Below are positions 45,420-56,424 of a stretch of DNA of 64,000 bases, piece after piece. The translations under genes were made by a program, and so were the position numbers. Within the stretch, counting starts at the first letter, position 1, and each line of letters begins with the position of its first letter. The notes under the pieces are model-generated. The model saw only the letters and a program-made list of their open reading frames with translations, was not told where the DNA came from and searched no databases. The stretch is from Stratiolaelaps scimitus. Taxonomy: Eukaryota; Arthropoda; Arachnida; Mesostigmata; Laelapidae. The DNA lies in assembly GCA_019614645.1 (NCBI GenBank), contig JABWDB010000071.1, forward strand, positions 248,001-312,000, read 5' to 3'.

Positions 45420-46850
45420 GGCTAGAGACGCTGCTCTCAGTTGCGTGGTCCCAAACGTTTCACTTCTCGTTCTGTTTTGTGATCAGCCATCTAACGCTCG
45501 TTTTTAATACGCGGATAACATATCACTTCTTGGAACGAAGCCAGAATGTCCTTCCCTCATACGACCGCACCACTTTTCCACCCTTGCATTCACTAATAAC
45601 AATTTATACCATTTCTGTGTTCGCTCGCTATGTTATTGATGCAGTTTCATTCAGTCATAGTGAAAGGTACCTTTCTAAATCGAATTCAATGCATCATCAG
45701 ACATTCACACTACGAACTACTGAAACAAAATGTGTCCATCATTCCTCTAATAAAAACAATTTTGCACTTTCAGATCATGCCTTGATCTCAAATATACACG
45801 GTACCATTCGCTATTCCATATTCACTGAAACTCGTGCCACTTTCTTATGTCAATATACGTTCGTTCTTTGACAAAACTTTCTTTCACCACCACCTCAAGC
45901 CATACAAGACACTCCTTACTTTTCTATTGTGCTTCCTTTAATTTTAATTCCCCTCAAGTATCGAACAAAAATTATATCCACTAATTTGCCGCCGCCTCAC
46001 TAAAAACTAATACAACTTACCAGCACCCTACTTATTGATCCAACACATGATCCTTGTTTCTTTACTAATACTCTCGTCACTTTTATACTTCTTCTAAACC
46101 ACATTCTAGTCTGCGCTCTAAAAGCGACGCGCGCACCTTAGAGCCAGGGCCAGATATTGAAACCATCAGGCTCATTCATGTATTCCGTGAATCACCTCCT
46201 GGACGAACCCTATAGTGCTGCTGCCAAATGGTAAACGACCCTGGGGTGATAACTTAAGGGAGACCAGACTGAGGGTTAGTTGTGGGTTAAAAAACGTTTA
46301 ATTAACGAAAAGCCCTATAATGGCTGTTATCTGCAGGCTGTGAAATTAAAATGTTCTTTGAGACAAAGAGAGAAAAACGACAACGGTTGTTGTTATTATT
46401 TTTCTCTTGCGCGGCGTAAGGTAATATTTATCAGTAAAAAAATTGGGCTATGACTTTGTATCCCGTTATTCAAATTTTGTATTTGTATATACGTACATCT
46501 ATATACATGGCTTAATACAAAATTAGCATTGTCTATCTATATATCTAATGTTCCCCCTGACGGTTGGCTCACAAGCGTGTTCGATTATCCCTACTTTATA
46601 ATAAGACTGTTTATATTCAATGAATGCCAAAGTTATACGAAATTTAGTCAAGTTGAACACAATAATTATTCTAAATAGACTTCATAACTTGCGAACTCTC
46701 TCAGTGTAATTTTTTTATTTCAGTTGAAAGAGTGATCACATTTTGTATGTGCATTCAAATGTTTGGGTTCAAGTTACTGTAAACATTGAACGCAGAAATC
46801 ACGGATACCGCAACAGGTGTATAATAATGGTTATATAATTTTTTTTTTCT
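45420..46850. other. No gene recognised; pyrimidine-rich plus strand at the left
   Basis: A 153-residue plus frame at 45410-45871 is rich in S, F, H and T because the plus strand is pyrimidine-rich to about 46100. It resembles no known protein. Confidence 0.4.
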
Positions 46851-46852
46851 TT

Positions 46853-46955
46853 TTGAGCTGACCCTCAGCTGTTCCCCTATCTGACAGGCCTCAGCTCTTA
46901 ACCTTTAGGTATTACTATGAGGACCTGTCGGGGCCGCCTTTGCTTATTCTCTTAA
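46853..46955 (-). repeat. SINE family B, copy 3 (partial)
   Basis: GAGCTGACCCTCAGCTGTTC through GAGGACCTGTCGGGGCCGCC is nearly identical to copy 1 (23966-24065). Only this 3' portion, in minus orientation, is present. The flanks show a possible duplication, AATGGTTATATAATT at about 46826-46840 and 46953-46967, which would be a target-site duplication of the insertion. Confidence 0.85.
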
Positions 46956-46969
46956 TGGTTATATAATTA

Positions 46970-48844
46970 ACAATTGTTAATTAATGGCTTTATGGACAAA
47001 ACAAACAAATGCTCTTGCTGACTTGATGCAATACAGCACAATTAAATACGGGTCCTAAAACTGAAGAAGCAGAGCTTAGATTATATTGCAGTGGCTTCCC
47101 CTTGCTCCCTAAGTGACCGAGCGTAAGAGATCGACGTCTCGGCAGGCTGGGAAGGTTCAGGCGTTACCACGTGTCGTGCAGCTACCATAGCCGACAAGAC
47201 CTCAGTTATAACTGTTCTTTGTTGTAGCAATGTCCTCATGACGAGAAGCTCTATCGGGATCGACTCGATCGGTGATGTGGCATTGACTAAGAGCATTCAG
47301 TTCAGCTTTGCAGCATTTAGTGTTGCAGCGGATGTGCTGTATTTTCTGCGCGTGTATACTGCAAGCTTATGTGATGATTAATAATAATAATAAATAATAA
47401 TGTTCAATTAGTATTATAGTAAGCTCAAATCCACATCACTGTCTGACGGATTGGGTAAGCCAGTAGCCGTTTGTCTATATGCGGCGATGTCAGTGAGTGC
47501 TGCACTGTCCCCCTTGTGTGGTTGTGCCGACGATAGTTAACGCTGTTCTGTCTATTGGTCCCTCGGTTTGTCGCTAGGTCTGTACATTCGGTCTCCGTCT
47601 GGCGGTGACCTACATTGTGCTCAGGGAAACAGCCGAACAGTAGCGTGGACCGTGTAATACGCCGTAGAGAGGCGAAACGTTCGTGTCGCCCAGCCGTGGA
47701 AAGCGCGCGGAGCACGTCGAGCTTTTGGGGCTGTTGGAGCCACGGGGACTCAGCCATTGGAGCGACAACAGGCGCACAAGCACTAGCAGATCAGATAGCT
47801 GGTAGCTCTTTGTGTTCGTGGCTGTAGTGGCGGTTTTACTAAAGGCACATCAGCGAAGGCAGTTAGCAGCAGGTCTACTCGGCCACTATCCTGCTACGGG
47901 TTCGCTTTGGTGTGGTTCAGCCCGCCTTGTCTGGTACCAAGCAAGCGAAGCTTAGGCAGCTTTCCTCGAGTAGCGCCCGAACCCTGCCGTCCTCTCACTA
48001 GAAGCAGATCGAAATGAACTGCCTGGGTTGGTTGGCGCCCTCAGCTTGCTTGTTCGAATTAACGGAGTCATCGATCACTTGACGGATATCACTGATTGGC
48101 TCTTCTCATTGTCATTCTATTGTACGCCGACTGGCTATAATCTCTAAGCGAGTCGGTTAAAGCAATCTAAATGCTCGATATAAGGTTCTATTTGGGTGAA
48201 AGTTTAGTATACATAATTTCAGGCTTCTTTCATCGTAAATATTTTATAAAGTATTAGAAACTAAATCACCTTGAGTCCGTTCTAGCTATCTGCGAAAACC
48301 AACTCCTCTTCTCTGAGTTTTTTTTTAATACGATACTGTAGTTTCTATATTGAGGATTCAGCAATAGTTAGGACTCGATTTTTATTAATATTTTGAGAAT
48401 ATTTACCAGAACGAGATACTGGAACTGAATCACAGATTCAGAATCGCTAGTTTTTCATGGTTACTCGAGCGGCATTCGAAACCGGCGGCAGGTATCACAG
48501 CGGAATCGAATGCCTGAAATCTTCTTCTGGACGCCAAGCGGCTGAAGATCCGGGGGTTTATAAGAATCCTTCTTGGGAAAAGTTGGGCCGCGTTTTTATT
48601 GGTTACTAACCTGCGAATCAAAGGCATATTTCTTATACCAATTATCCTGATAAAAAAAAGTAATATTATAGGTGGCCTACAATGTAAATAGTAGCTTATA
48701 TATTATGTTGGATAGCATTATCTAACCACGGGAGATTTTGTTTTTAAGGTTGCAGTTTTTTCCGTCTCAGTTTTCGGATCTTAGTAGAACGAGGATTATG
48801 GGATAGTTGCGCAAATAGCCAATTGTTGAGATATGAATTTTAAC

Positions 48845-48881
<37 letters not shown>

Positions 48882-49560
48882 CATGTATATTAATTTTTTT
48901 TAAACAAATAGATTCAAATATATAATAGTTTATATGAAGTACCATGAAAACGATGGGTCGTCAAAAACTGCGCCCCATATCGACTGCGTATCTTTATGAG
49001 GGTTATCTATTGGAAGCAATAAGGAAGAATGTTGATACGATCCTACGAAGATCGTCGGGGCAGAGGAAGTAGATGTTATAGTAGAAGACAATGTTACATT
49101 TTTGTTGAGGAGGTAAACAAAGCGATGATATTATACATAATTTCTTTTGCTTGCGGAACTTGAGCGCTGGCGGAATTTAGAGATTCAGCGATGCATTCCA
49201 TTTTATCGAGGGAGTTAACTTAACAGAGTTCTACTGATGGAAATACATGTGTATTGGAATGTGTCGATGGTCATCACTGAGGGAATAGAAGTAAATCCCT
49301 CTCCTTCACGCACTGTTCATCATCTTCGATTCTAAGATAGAGAACCTGTCGTTCGACGTGTCGTCGTCATATATGAAGTGCATTAACGTTTTCCTATAAT
49401 TAAATGTGCGTATGTGTTTTCGCGCTGACGGTCGCCTACAGTGACCATAGTTGTATCAAGGCGGTGGCTAAAATCTCGTCTCTAATACGCCGTTACCTGC
49501 TCCGCGGTTCATCTCCATCAAAAATCGTGGATATCAGCGCACCCGCACGCACAAAAATGG
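46970..49560. other. No gene recognised; GC-richer island at about 47430-48060
   Basis: The island holds frames on both strands (minus 47425-47757, 110 residues; minus 47081-47296). I could not assign them, and they are probably shadows of one unrecognised insertion. The sequence on either side is AT-rich. Confidence 0.35.
48844..48879. repeat. (TA)n microsatellite
   Basis: An almost pure TA run of about 36 bases, bordered by TTTTAACA and ATACATG. Confidence 0.9.
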
Positions 49561-49564
49561 AAAT

Positions 49565-49591
49565 CGAGAGAGAGAGAGAGAGAGAGAGAGA
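49565..49591. repeat. (GA)n microsatellite
   Basis: A pure GA dinucleotide run of about 13 units. Confidence 0.95.
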
Positions 49592-49714
49592 AAATAGAAA
49601 GAGGATGGGAACACATTCAAACTCTAGGCGCGAGTTTGTCACTGAGAAGAATGTGTATCATCGGCGTCGCGGGTGCTTAGTTGCTCAGCCGAGTAACAGT
49701 CGATATCCCTCGGC

Positions 49715-49780
49715 CCAAAAATTTTCCCACAATGCCCAAAAATGTTCCCACAATGCCCAAAAATTTTCCCACAATGCTCA
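49715..49780. repeat. 21-22 bp tandem repeat, three units
   Basis: CCAAAAATTTTCCCACAATG is repeated three times, with a T-to-G change in the middle unit and a decayed fourth start. Confidence 0.95.
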
Positions 49781-50196
49781 GAAATCAGTCTGGGAACCAG
49801 GCTTTCTATTCCAACAAAAGTTGGCACTCCACCATTGTATGTAGACAACCTCAGGATCTCTGTCATACCATCCAGAACATATGCGCCGATAACAGAATTT
49901 TGGTTAGGTAAGGGTATATCAATGGGGACCTATCTTGTTTTTTTACCGTGTAATGTTTTCCCATGCGACCGGGACTCCAGGGTGGCGGTGTGTGTATATC
50001 CTTATAGCGAATAATCTGAAATGCTGGCAGGTGAACATATTGAATGATGTAGAACCCGGAAATGCTGCAGAGCGTAACCAGCGCATTGAGGCAGTCTATC
50101 AAACTATACCAAATTATGTGACGTAACGACGCCAATTGTTATCCCAAGCGACTTTAACCTCCCTGACAACGGCTACTGCAATATAGTCCTCTTGCC

Positions 50197-50290
50197 TGCG
50201 GGCATGGCGTGGTGGACAAGGTAGGCAGTACCAAAAAGGGGAGTTTTGTGGAGTCTGAGGTTCAAATCTGAGTGGAGTCGTATTTACTTT
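50197..50290 (+). repeat. tRNA-like head of a possible SINE
   Basis: TGGCGTGGTGGACAAGG resembles a polymerase III A box and GAGGTTCAAATCTGAGT, about 55 bases on, a B box. The block shares only TGCGGGCATGGCG with the 33.77 kb repeat, so its link to that family is uncertain. Confidence 0.45.
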
Positions 50291-50534
50291 TATGGGCAGT
50301 ATCTCCGCAATAAGATTTGTTAAGTAGTAGTGGCAACTAATGTGGTCTGCGGCATAGCTACCACTGTGCAGAAAGGAAGGCACCGTACACCCCCTGTATG
50401 CGTCATAAATACTGCATGTTTACATACACGGGGCTTTCTACAGACACCCTATTGATCACAGTAGTTGTTCACAGACGGGAAGTGCACAGAGGTCTTGAGA
50501 GATTGGGAGAGAAGGGAAGCAGCTGAGAGTCAGC

Positions 50535-50660
50535 TAACCACGTCATGTTCGTACGGTGAGGAGGATGTGTGGTGCTCGTGGCTGGGCTTGTACACATCTC
50601 ACCACCCTTATTGAAGAATGCTCTAAGCGATACCGGGAAGGGTGGTGCTGTTGAACATCG
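50535..50660. repeat. Dispersed repeat, copy 2
   Basis: Nearly identical to 33795-33920 over about 120 bases, from the CACGTCATGT-CGTAC block through GGGAAGGGTGGTGCTGTTGA. Confidence 0.85.
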
Positions 50661-50670
50661 TCAACAGTTC

Positions 50671-50747
50671 CATAAGGGGGGCGGTCATAATGTTGGCATG
50701 CATTAGCATGCCAACACCCCCCCTTAAAAAAAAAAAAAAAAAAAAAA
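50671..50747. repeat. G/C-rich hairpin followed by a poly-A run
   Basis: TGTTGGCATGC and GCATGCCAACA form a perfect 11-bp stem around ATTA. Outside it, AAGGGGGG and CCCCCCCTT extend the pairing beyond an unpaired segment on the left. A run of about 23 A follows, perhaps a retroposed tail. Confidence 0.85.
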
Positions 50748-51379
50748 TAGTCCTCTTAGACTCGAACTCAATACAGGCCAATTTTGCAAACTCTTGTGTT
50801 GAAAATGGGCTTTACCAACAGATGACGGAGGTGACCCGTCCATTTAAACGCGATCCTACTTCTTCAGGCCATTTTCACCCAAGGAAACATCTGAGATCTT
50901 CTACTTACAACCGATCCTTTTATTATTGATGAACTGTCTATTCCGACGTCCCCGATACCCACTGATAATAATGCGATAACCTTTACTGTACTTCTTGATA
51001 CAGGTTTTACTCTAAATGGTTCGTAGCTTTCGCAAATAGAACTCGTTAAACGCTTTATATTTGCATCCCCCACAATAAGACAGTGTAGAGTACTGTTTCC
51101 GGGCAGGATATATTATAGTATGTCAAGGAAAGTATGAACGAGAAGTAATTAGAGTAAAAATTAAAGATATTAGAGTAATATTGAAAATAATATTTGCCCC
51201 CGCACTCATCGAGAGAATAGCAAAGGTTTCTAAAACGCAACACGTGCTTCATTGAGATCATCAAGGTCCTGTAATTGAGCGAAGGACTGGCGGGGCCCTG
51301 TCTTTTTTATTGGTCTCTTGACCAATGAGCAGCCCGCGGGATCCTGGTCTCTACCGGTAAGTTTACTTTGACTTTCTAT

Positions 51380-51720
51380 TTTCAGATTGTGTGAAAATGG
51401 ACGCGGCCTGTACCACCGCAACCTCTCTTGGCTCCGGATGGTCGACCTCCAGTTGCTGTATCATTCTACCTTCCATGCAGGCATTTCGTTTTTCAATCTT
51501 ATCAGACGAGCCGTTTTTCCACATTTCTTTCATGCCACCTCCTTTGGACCAGAAACGGCAATATGGCCCAATTTTTGGCATCTAAAACATGGGGCTGGAG
51601 AGCCTGCATGCATCACTACCTTATTGGCCCTGAGGGCGAGAAACGCTTACTTAGGCGGGATTCTAGCAAACTGCAGTGGCATGCGGTCTGTTGGGAGTGT
51701 GCTGAGTTCCCACCAATAAG
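51380..51720 (-). pseudogene. Gag/ORF1-like fragment with a damaged zinc knuckle
   Basis: On the minus strand LRANKVVMHAGSPAPCFRCQ is followed by KLGHIAVSG. This is a CX2CX4H zinc knuckle whose last cysteine position is serine or another residue. The motif is preceded by a basic and hydrophobic block as in LINE ORF1 or retrotransposon gag proteins. The frame stops soon after, and the downstream minus frame is not recognisable. Which element family it came from cannot be told. Confidence 0.45.
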
Positions 51721-52212
51721 CTTTTTCACAGATTCTTCTTATACGGCGAAAGCTCCAACCTCTGTCAATGTTTGCAAGGTTTAGTCTTCTGTAAATCCCT
51801 GTAAACTTGTGTTATAAACGCCACGTTTTATTTTAACTCTCTACTTCATGATCACTGGAATGTCAAGTAGAGTCGATAACTTCATCACATATTTTGCGCT
51901 GTCCACCGAGTTCACCCATACATGGATCCCACTAAACCTTGATTCAGGCCTGGTGTCAGGAAAGAATTTAAACCCCTTGGTGCACAACACAAGACAATTC
52001 CCTTTAAATGAGTCTCACGCAAAATTCGTAGTTCTCTGCTCGCTTTTTGCAATAACTACTAGAAAATAGTCCTTTTGATGCCCCTGCGATGTTTTCCGGA
52101 TAGCCCCAATCGCAGCCTTAATTGTTTTTAACTCCTGATCGGGCCTTTTTTAGAAACTTGTTTCTACCATTGTTCCGATGCACCTCTATCTGTTGTAAAT
52201 GTAAAACCTTTG

Positions 52213-52470
52213 AGAGCCAGAAAAGAATCACGGCGTCAGCCAAGGGCCGAAAGCTACTACCGATTTATACCAAACCGACGTCTTAGAAACCACTTAACCA
52301 CATTTTTTGGAAAATCATCCAAACAAACATATCAGAGGCATGATAATGGCAATTCCAAAAGCTGTCGCCGAGGTTGCTCATACAACGTCTGAGAAAGCCA
52401 CTTTCTGAACATTACCACCAAAATTTAAAAAATTTAAGAGCCATAAAAGAGTCACGGCGTCGGCCGAACA
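52213..52470. repeat. Dispersed direct repeat pair
   Basis: GAGAGCCAGAAAAGAATCAC-GGCGTCAGCC (52213) and AGAGCCATAAAAGAGTCAC-GGCGTCGGCC (52437) are diverged copies about 224 bases apart. The sequence between them is unrelated, so they may be the ends or internal repeats of an unknown element. Confidence 0.6.
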
Positions 52471-52929
52471 ATCATATCACGAGCAGGCCCAGAGTTTACC
52501 TCCGCCCGTCAGGGTTAGGTCACTTATATTATTGTACTATTTATTAAGTATATCCAACGATACATTTGGGAGATATGGCGAAGTCTCGACACCCGTGGAG
52601 GTCTTCTTTGCTGCGGATGGATTGAGAGGGTGGCAGCATAGTGAAGCGTGGTCGGAAAGGCGAAAGGCGAACTCGCCGATCTCTTTTCTTTGCTTTTGAA
52701 TACTTATCGAATCCATGGTAACCCATCTATCTTATTGCAAATTCAGTGCACTTGGTTTCATTGCGTGCGCCTATCAACTCGAACGATGTGACCAGCCGGC
52801 TTCGTAGTCCATAGAGTACGCTCCAGAATAGTCGGCACTTTTGTCCATTAGGTTGTCCATTAGGACACATATACATTTCAATATCGGCTAAACTAAGTAA
52901 GTTAAAACGAAGATTTTTTAGTATGAGCT

Positions 52930-53739
52930 AGATGTATACACCTCGTATATTTATATTCTGGTCCCAGAGTTCTGGCAGCCTTCTAAGGGCTAGGTATGCA
53001 CCATTTCTGTTACCATTTATAACGTCATTATTTAAGGCCACTCGGGGTAAATCGATGTCTGCATATCTTTTGCCACCTGTAGCCCTCCTTAATTTATGGA
53101 AGCAACAATAGTCACAGGGGCTTAAATCGGGAGAATATGGGCCGGGGGGGGTGATGCCATCGCTCAATTTTGTTGACCTTAAGCCAGGACGTAATTTCAT
53201 TGCTACGATGTGCCCTAGCATTGTCATCGAGCAGCCACACTCGGTGCTTCCTATTGCCATGCCAATTATTCATGAGCCCCTTCAAGAACTCCAGATATCG
53301 AACCGTGTCCATTTTTTCTTTTGGGCCCAAAATCTCGTAGTGCCAAATTCCGTTGAAATCCATGGCAAGTGCTACCATTACTTTAGGCTCGAATCTATTT
53401 GCTACTGCTACCGCCACTGCCTGTTCATCTGGTCGTAGTCACTGTTTCACTTGATCTTTTTCCGGTCCCCCATACAGGCTGACCCATGACTCGTACACTG
53501 CAACGGTACGCTCTGGGCGACTCTTTTGCTGCGTATATATCTTCAAATTGTCTCGCGAACACTCCTCACGCATTTTAAGTTGGCCAGAACCGAGTTAATG
53601 AGGGACCCATTTGCACTTTTTTTCTGCATCCTCAGATTATTTTTAATAATTCCACGACATATTATATATATACAATATGTCGTGGAATTGTATGATATAT
53701 ATATATCATATAGTTCCTCGTGATATATATATTATATAC

Positions 53740-53774
<35 letters not shown>

Positions 53775-53890
53775 CGAGGCACGCCAATTTTAGCCGACAA
53801 AGTCGTTAATGACCAAGCTCTAGGTTGCTCAAAAGCTTTTTCAATTATCTCGATCCGTTCGTCGAATTGAGATTCGGGAAGGGGTGGGCA
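52930..53890 (-). pseudogene. Mariner transposase, degenerate, copy 2 of the 42-kb family
   Basis: The minus strand holds, in order, FDERIEIIEKAFEQPRAWSL (near 53860), then a TA-rich insertion, YESWVSLYGGPEKDQ (near 53490), ANRFEPKVMVALAMDF with WHYEILGPKEKMDTVRYLEF, HRVWLLDDNARAHRSNEITS, and after a frame change at a run of C, PYSPDLSPCDYCCF. LKGLMNNWHGNRKHRVWLLD closely matches LKGLMNKWRGDREHRVWLLD of the copy at 42 kb, so both belong to one family. Here the first catalytic aspartate (D-E-S-W) is tyrosine, and the C-run at about 53145 shifts the frame before the third aspartate. Confidence 0.8.
53649..53775. repeat. TA-rich palindrome cluster inside the mariner remnant
   Basis: AATTCCACGACATATT and AATATGTCGTGGAATT are exact complements around a TA-rich loop. 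This is followed by further TGATATATATATATCATAT-like palindromes and a TA run to 53774. It interrupts the transposase after its N-terminal helix. Confidence 0.85.
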
Positions 53891-54536
53891 CCCTCAATGT
53901 TTATGAATGTCCCAGCAGCCTTACATAAACTGGGCACATCAATGGTAGACCTGTCGTCGACTCAGGGCATTATGGCCGTACATACTAACCAACTCCCGAT
54001 GGATTTCAGCTTTTCAGCAACACTTTTCTTGTGAAAACGCAATTCTGAGGGACCTGCTCCGGCGGGTGCCATTTCAAACGCCCAACGATACCCGAATGCT
54101 AGTGGCTTTCACGCCGCCTGCTTGCTAATTGTTGTGTCTCACTGCCCGCCAAATTTGAATTCAAGCTGGCCAAGAATAAGGCGAAAGACGATAGGAGTGC
54201 GGTTTTTTTGGGGTCAACCGAATACTTGCGGCAGCGTTTTACCTTTGGGGATTAGTCTATTTGTGAAAATCTAAATAGATCACTGGTTCATGCCCCACAA
54301 TGTGACTCAGACTTGGACATATTTTAAACCATCACATGAAAAACGTCGATACATGCATATGTTTATTACCATACTCGGGCCTGCACATGTAACTTTCTTC
54401 TTATACACTATACTCTCGACTCAATCTTATCAGCGCTTATCTCAGCCTTTATACAGCGATGTTGCTTAATTGCAATCCCACTTCTTTATATTAAATCTAA
54501 TTGCCTGCATCTGTGGCCGCAATGGTGCGAGTGAGA

Positions 54537-54605
54537 CAGTGGCAGCATGCTTAGCGGATAAAGGCTGTCAGTCAGGCGGCAAAGGCTGGCGATTGCACTT
54601 GAGCC
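54537..54605 (+). repeat. Short dispersed repeat, copy 1
   Basis: GGCAAAGGCTGGCGATTGCA and its left neighbour AGGCTGTCAG are shared with 60866-60935 (AGGCTGACAGCAAAGGCTGG). The left part GGCAGCATGCTTAGCGG is box-A-like, suggesting a SINE head, but no clear B box is present. Confidence 0.55.
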
Positions 54606-54609
54606 TCTC

Positions 54610-56015
54610 TCTGTCTCTCTCTATTTCTGTATGTGTGTATGTAGCCGACAGGTGGAGTTCACTGCTAGTGACACATGCGGCTGAATAAGAGGGTACGAAG
54701 GGCTAAGAGCAGCAACGATATTAGTGGCTCTAGTGAAAAGGCTATGATGAGAAATAGTTAAAAGTGCGTGTACGCTCGCGAAGAGGAATACGCGGGTCAT
54801 TGCCGTACACGCAACAAGAAAGTCATCAAGGCAGCCTGCATTTAATTGAATGTACCAGTCCCTTCTAATCAGTCAATTCTCTGTCCCAAATTCAATTTTA
54901 ATTCTGCCTTAGCCATTATAATGCCCTCACTATGCATGAAATGGGATGAAGGTTGGCTAGCTGGATTTGACTGCGACAAGGGAGCGGAATTTTCTTGTTT
55001 TTATTGTGGATTCGCGGCGGAGGCGACAGCGTCATAGGGGGCCCACAAGGGAGAAATAGCACATGAGTGTAGTTATGATGAAGTTGAAGACGTCAGCATA
55101 CTAAATTTCTAAATCATGGCGCTGATCTTGAAACATGCGTGGGGTGGATAGATTCCTTCTTAGCAGACAATCTGCCAAACAACTGATCGGTAATCTGTGA
55201 CTGGAACTGCGCACATGACGCAGCTCCGAGGCGGAGCACAAAGTGCGTACACTCGTAGATCAGAACCGCTTTGTGAGGAAATCCGGGTGGACATTAGCGA
55301 CTCAAAGTATTATACTCTGGGGTCTCCTGTTAGAATATTACTTCGTTATATCAGAGGTTCGGGGACGACATCACGACTATGTGTCATCCTTGCTTTGAGA
55401 CCTCGAGTATAAGGGGGTTTCATAGCTAGGGAGAGCAAGCCACCCAAGATAGCGATGCCCTCAACGGAGCCGATCAAGTGCCAGGATGTCGCAGCAGGCA
55501 TCGAGGATGGTAAAGGTGAAGGTAACGCAACAGCAACAGCCGTACGGAGAAACCGAACGGCTGTTGCTGGGAAATATGCTTGGGATCAAATTCCGCCTGA
55601 CGCGGAGAATATTTGGAGTTCTTTATCGGCGAATTCTCGCCAGTTGATGATGATTTAACAATAATGATAACAATGAAAGATAATAAAATAAAATAATAAC
55701 AATGAAAGATTTAAAATAAATCAACGGTGTGTGCTGATTATGGCGCTGACGAGGCTTTGCTGGTAGAATAGGGAGAGAACGAGATCATGTACTATGTGTA
55801 TGGAAGTGGTTAAACGAGGCGAGAACTGATCAACGACGATGTGCACTGCTAAATAAATTTTGAAAGGTGCTCGCTACTTCTATGTGGGTAACAGCTAAGC
55901 CTTGCCAATTAACGATGGCAAAGAGAAGCTCTGCGCAAAGTAACCAGAGAAGGCAGCGGGAGCCATGCGCAGTCTGCCTATGCTTACCCCGTTCTCATGG
56001 GTTTAAAGAAGAACG
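54610..56015. other. No gene recognised
   Basis: Short plus frames at 54846, 55197 and 55455 are open but unassignable. AGCAACAGCCGT and ACGGCTGTTGCT form a perfect 12-bp inverted repeat with an 11-12 base loop at about 55529-55564. A duplicated AATAATAACAATGAAAGAT stretch lies near 55660-55715. Confidence 0.4.
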
Positions 56016-56019
56016 GTAT

Positions 56020-56420
56020 ATTTTTTTTTTTTTTTTTTTTTTAGAGGAGGAAATTTTCTTTAAACGCACGGTCACCACCAGAGACATTCCAGTCTCCACG
56101 AAAGTGGGCCGATCCAGTGTAGGGTTGACGTGGATGACAAAACGCCTCTGCCTGCTAAAACCATCCTCTGCTGAGAGTGTGCCTCTTCCCCAGAGTCGGC
56201 ACGCTTGGCATTACTTCGATCTCTGGGGAAGGTGTGTACTGCTCCGGCCAGTGTTCTATAGCCGGGTGCCTTAGTCTCCTATGACTACTGTGGCTTCCGT
56301 GTTGGGGTCCTGCACGGGAACGCTCGGTCACCTGATCCCCGGCCCGTAGCGGGAATGCGCGGGGAGAGACTGGTGAAGGAGGAGGCCCCCGTGACAGTCC
56401 TGCCAATCTACCCAAGAAAG
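56020..56420 (-). repeat. 3' tail of an R1-like LINE, copy 1, with poly-A
   Basis: A run of about 23 T at 56020-56042 is the poly-A tail of a minus-strand insertion. The block to its right (AGAGGAGGAAATTTTCTTTA, TCCAGTGTAGGGTTGACGTG, TGTGTACTGCTCCGGC) repeats, with few changes, at 58850-59215. No coding remains in this copy. Confidence 0.85.
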
Positions 56421-56424
56421 GTAT

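Noticed and set aside
45410..45871. A 153-residue plus open frame.
   Set aside because: It lies in a pyrimidine-rich stretch, its composition is rich in S, F, H and T, and it matches no family; likely chance.
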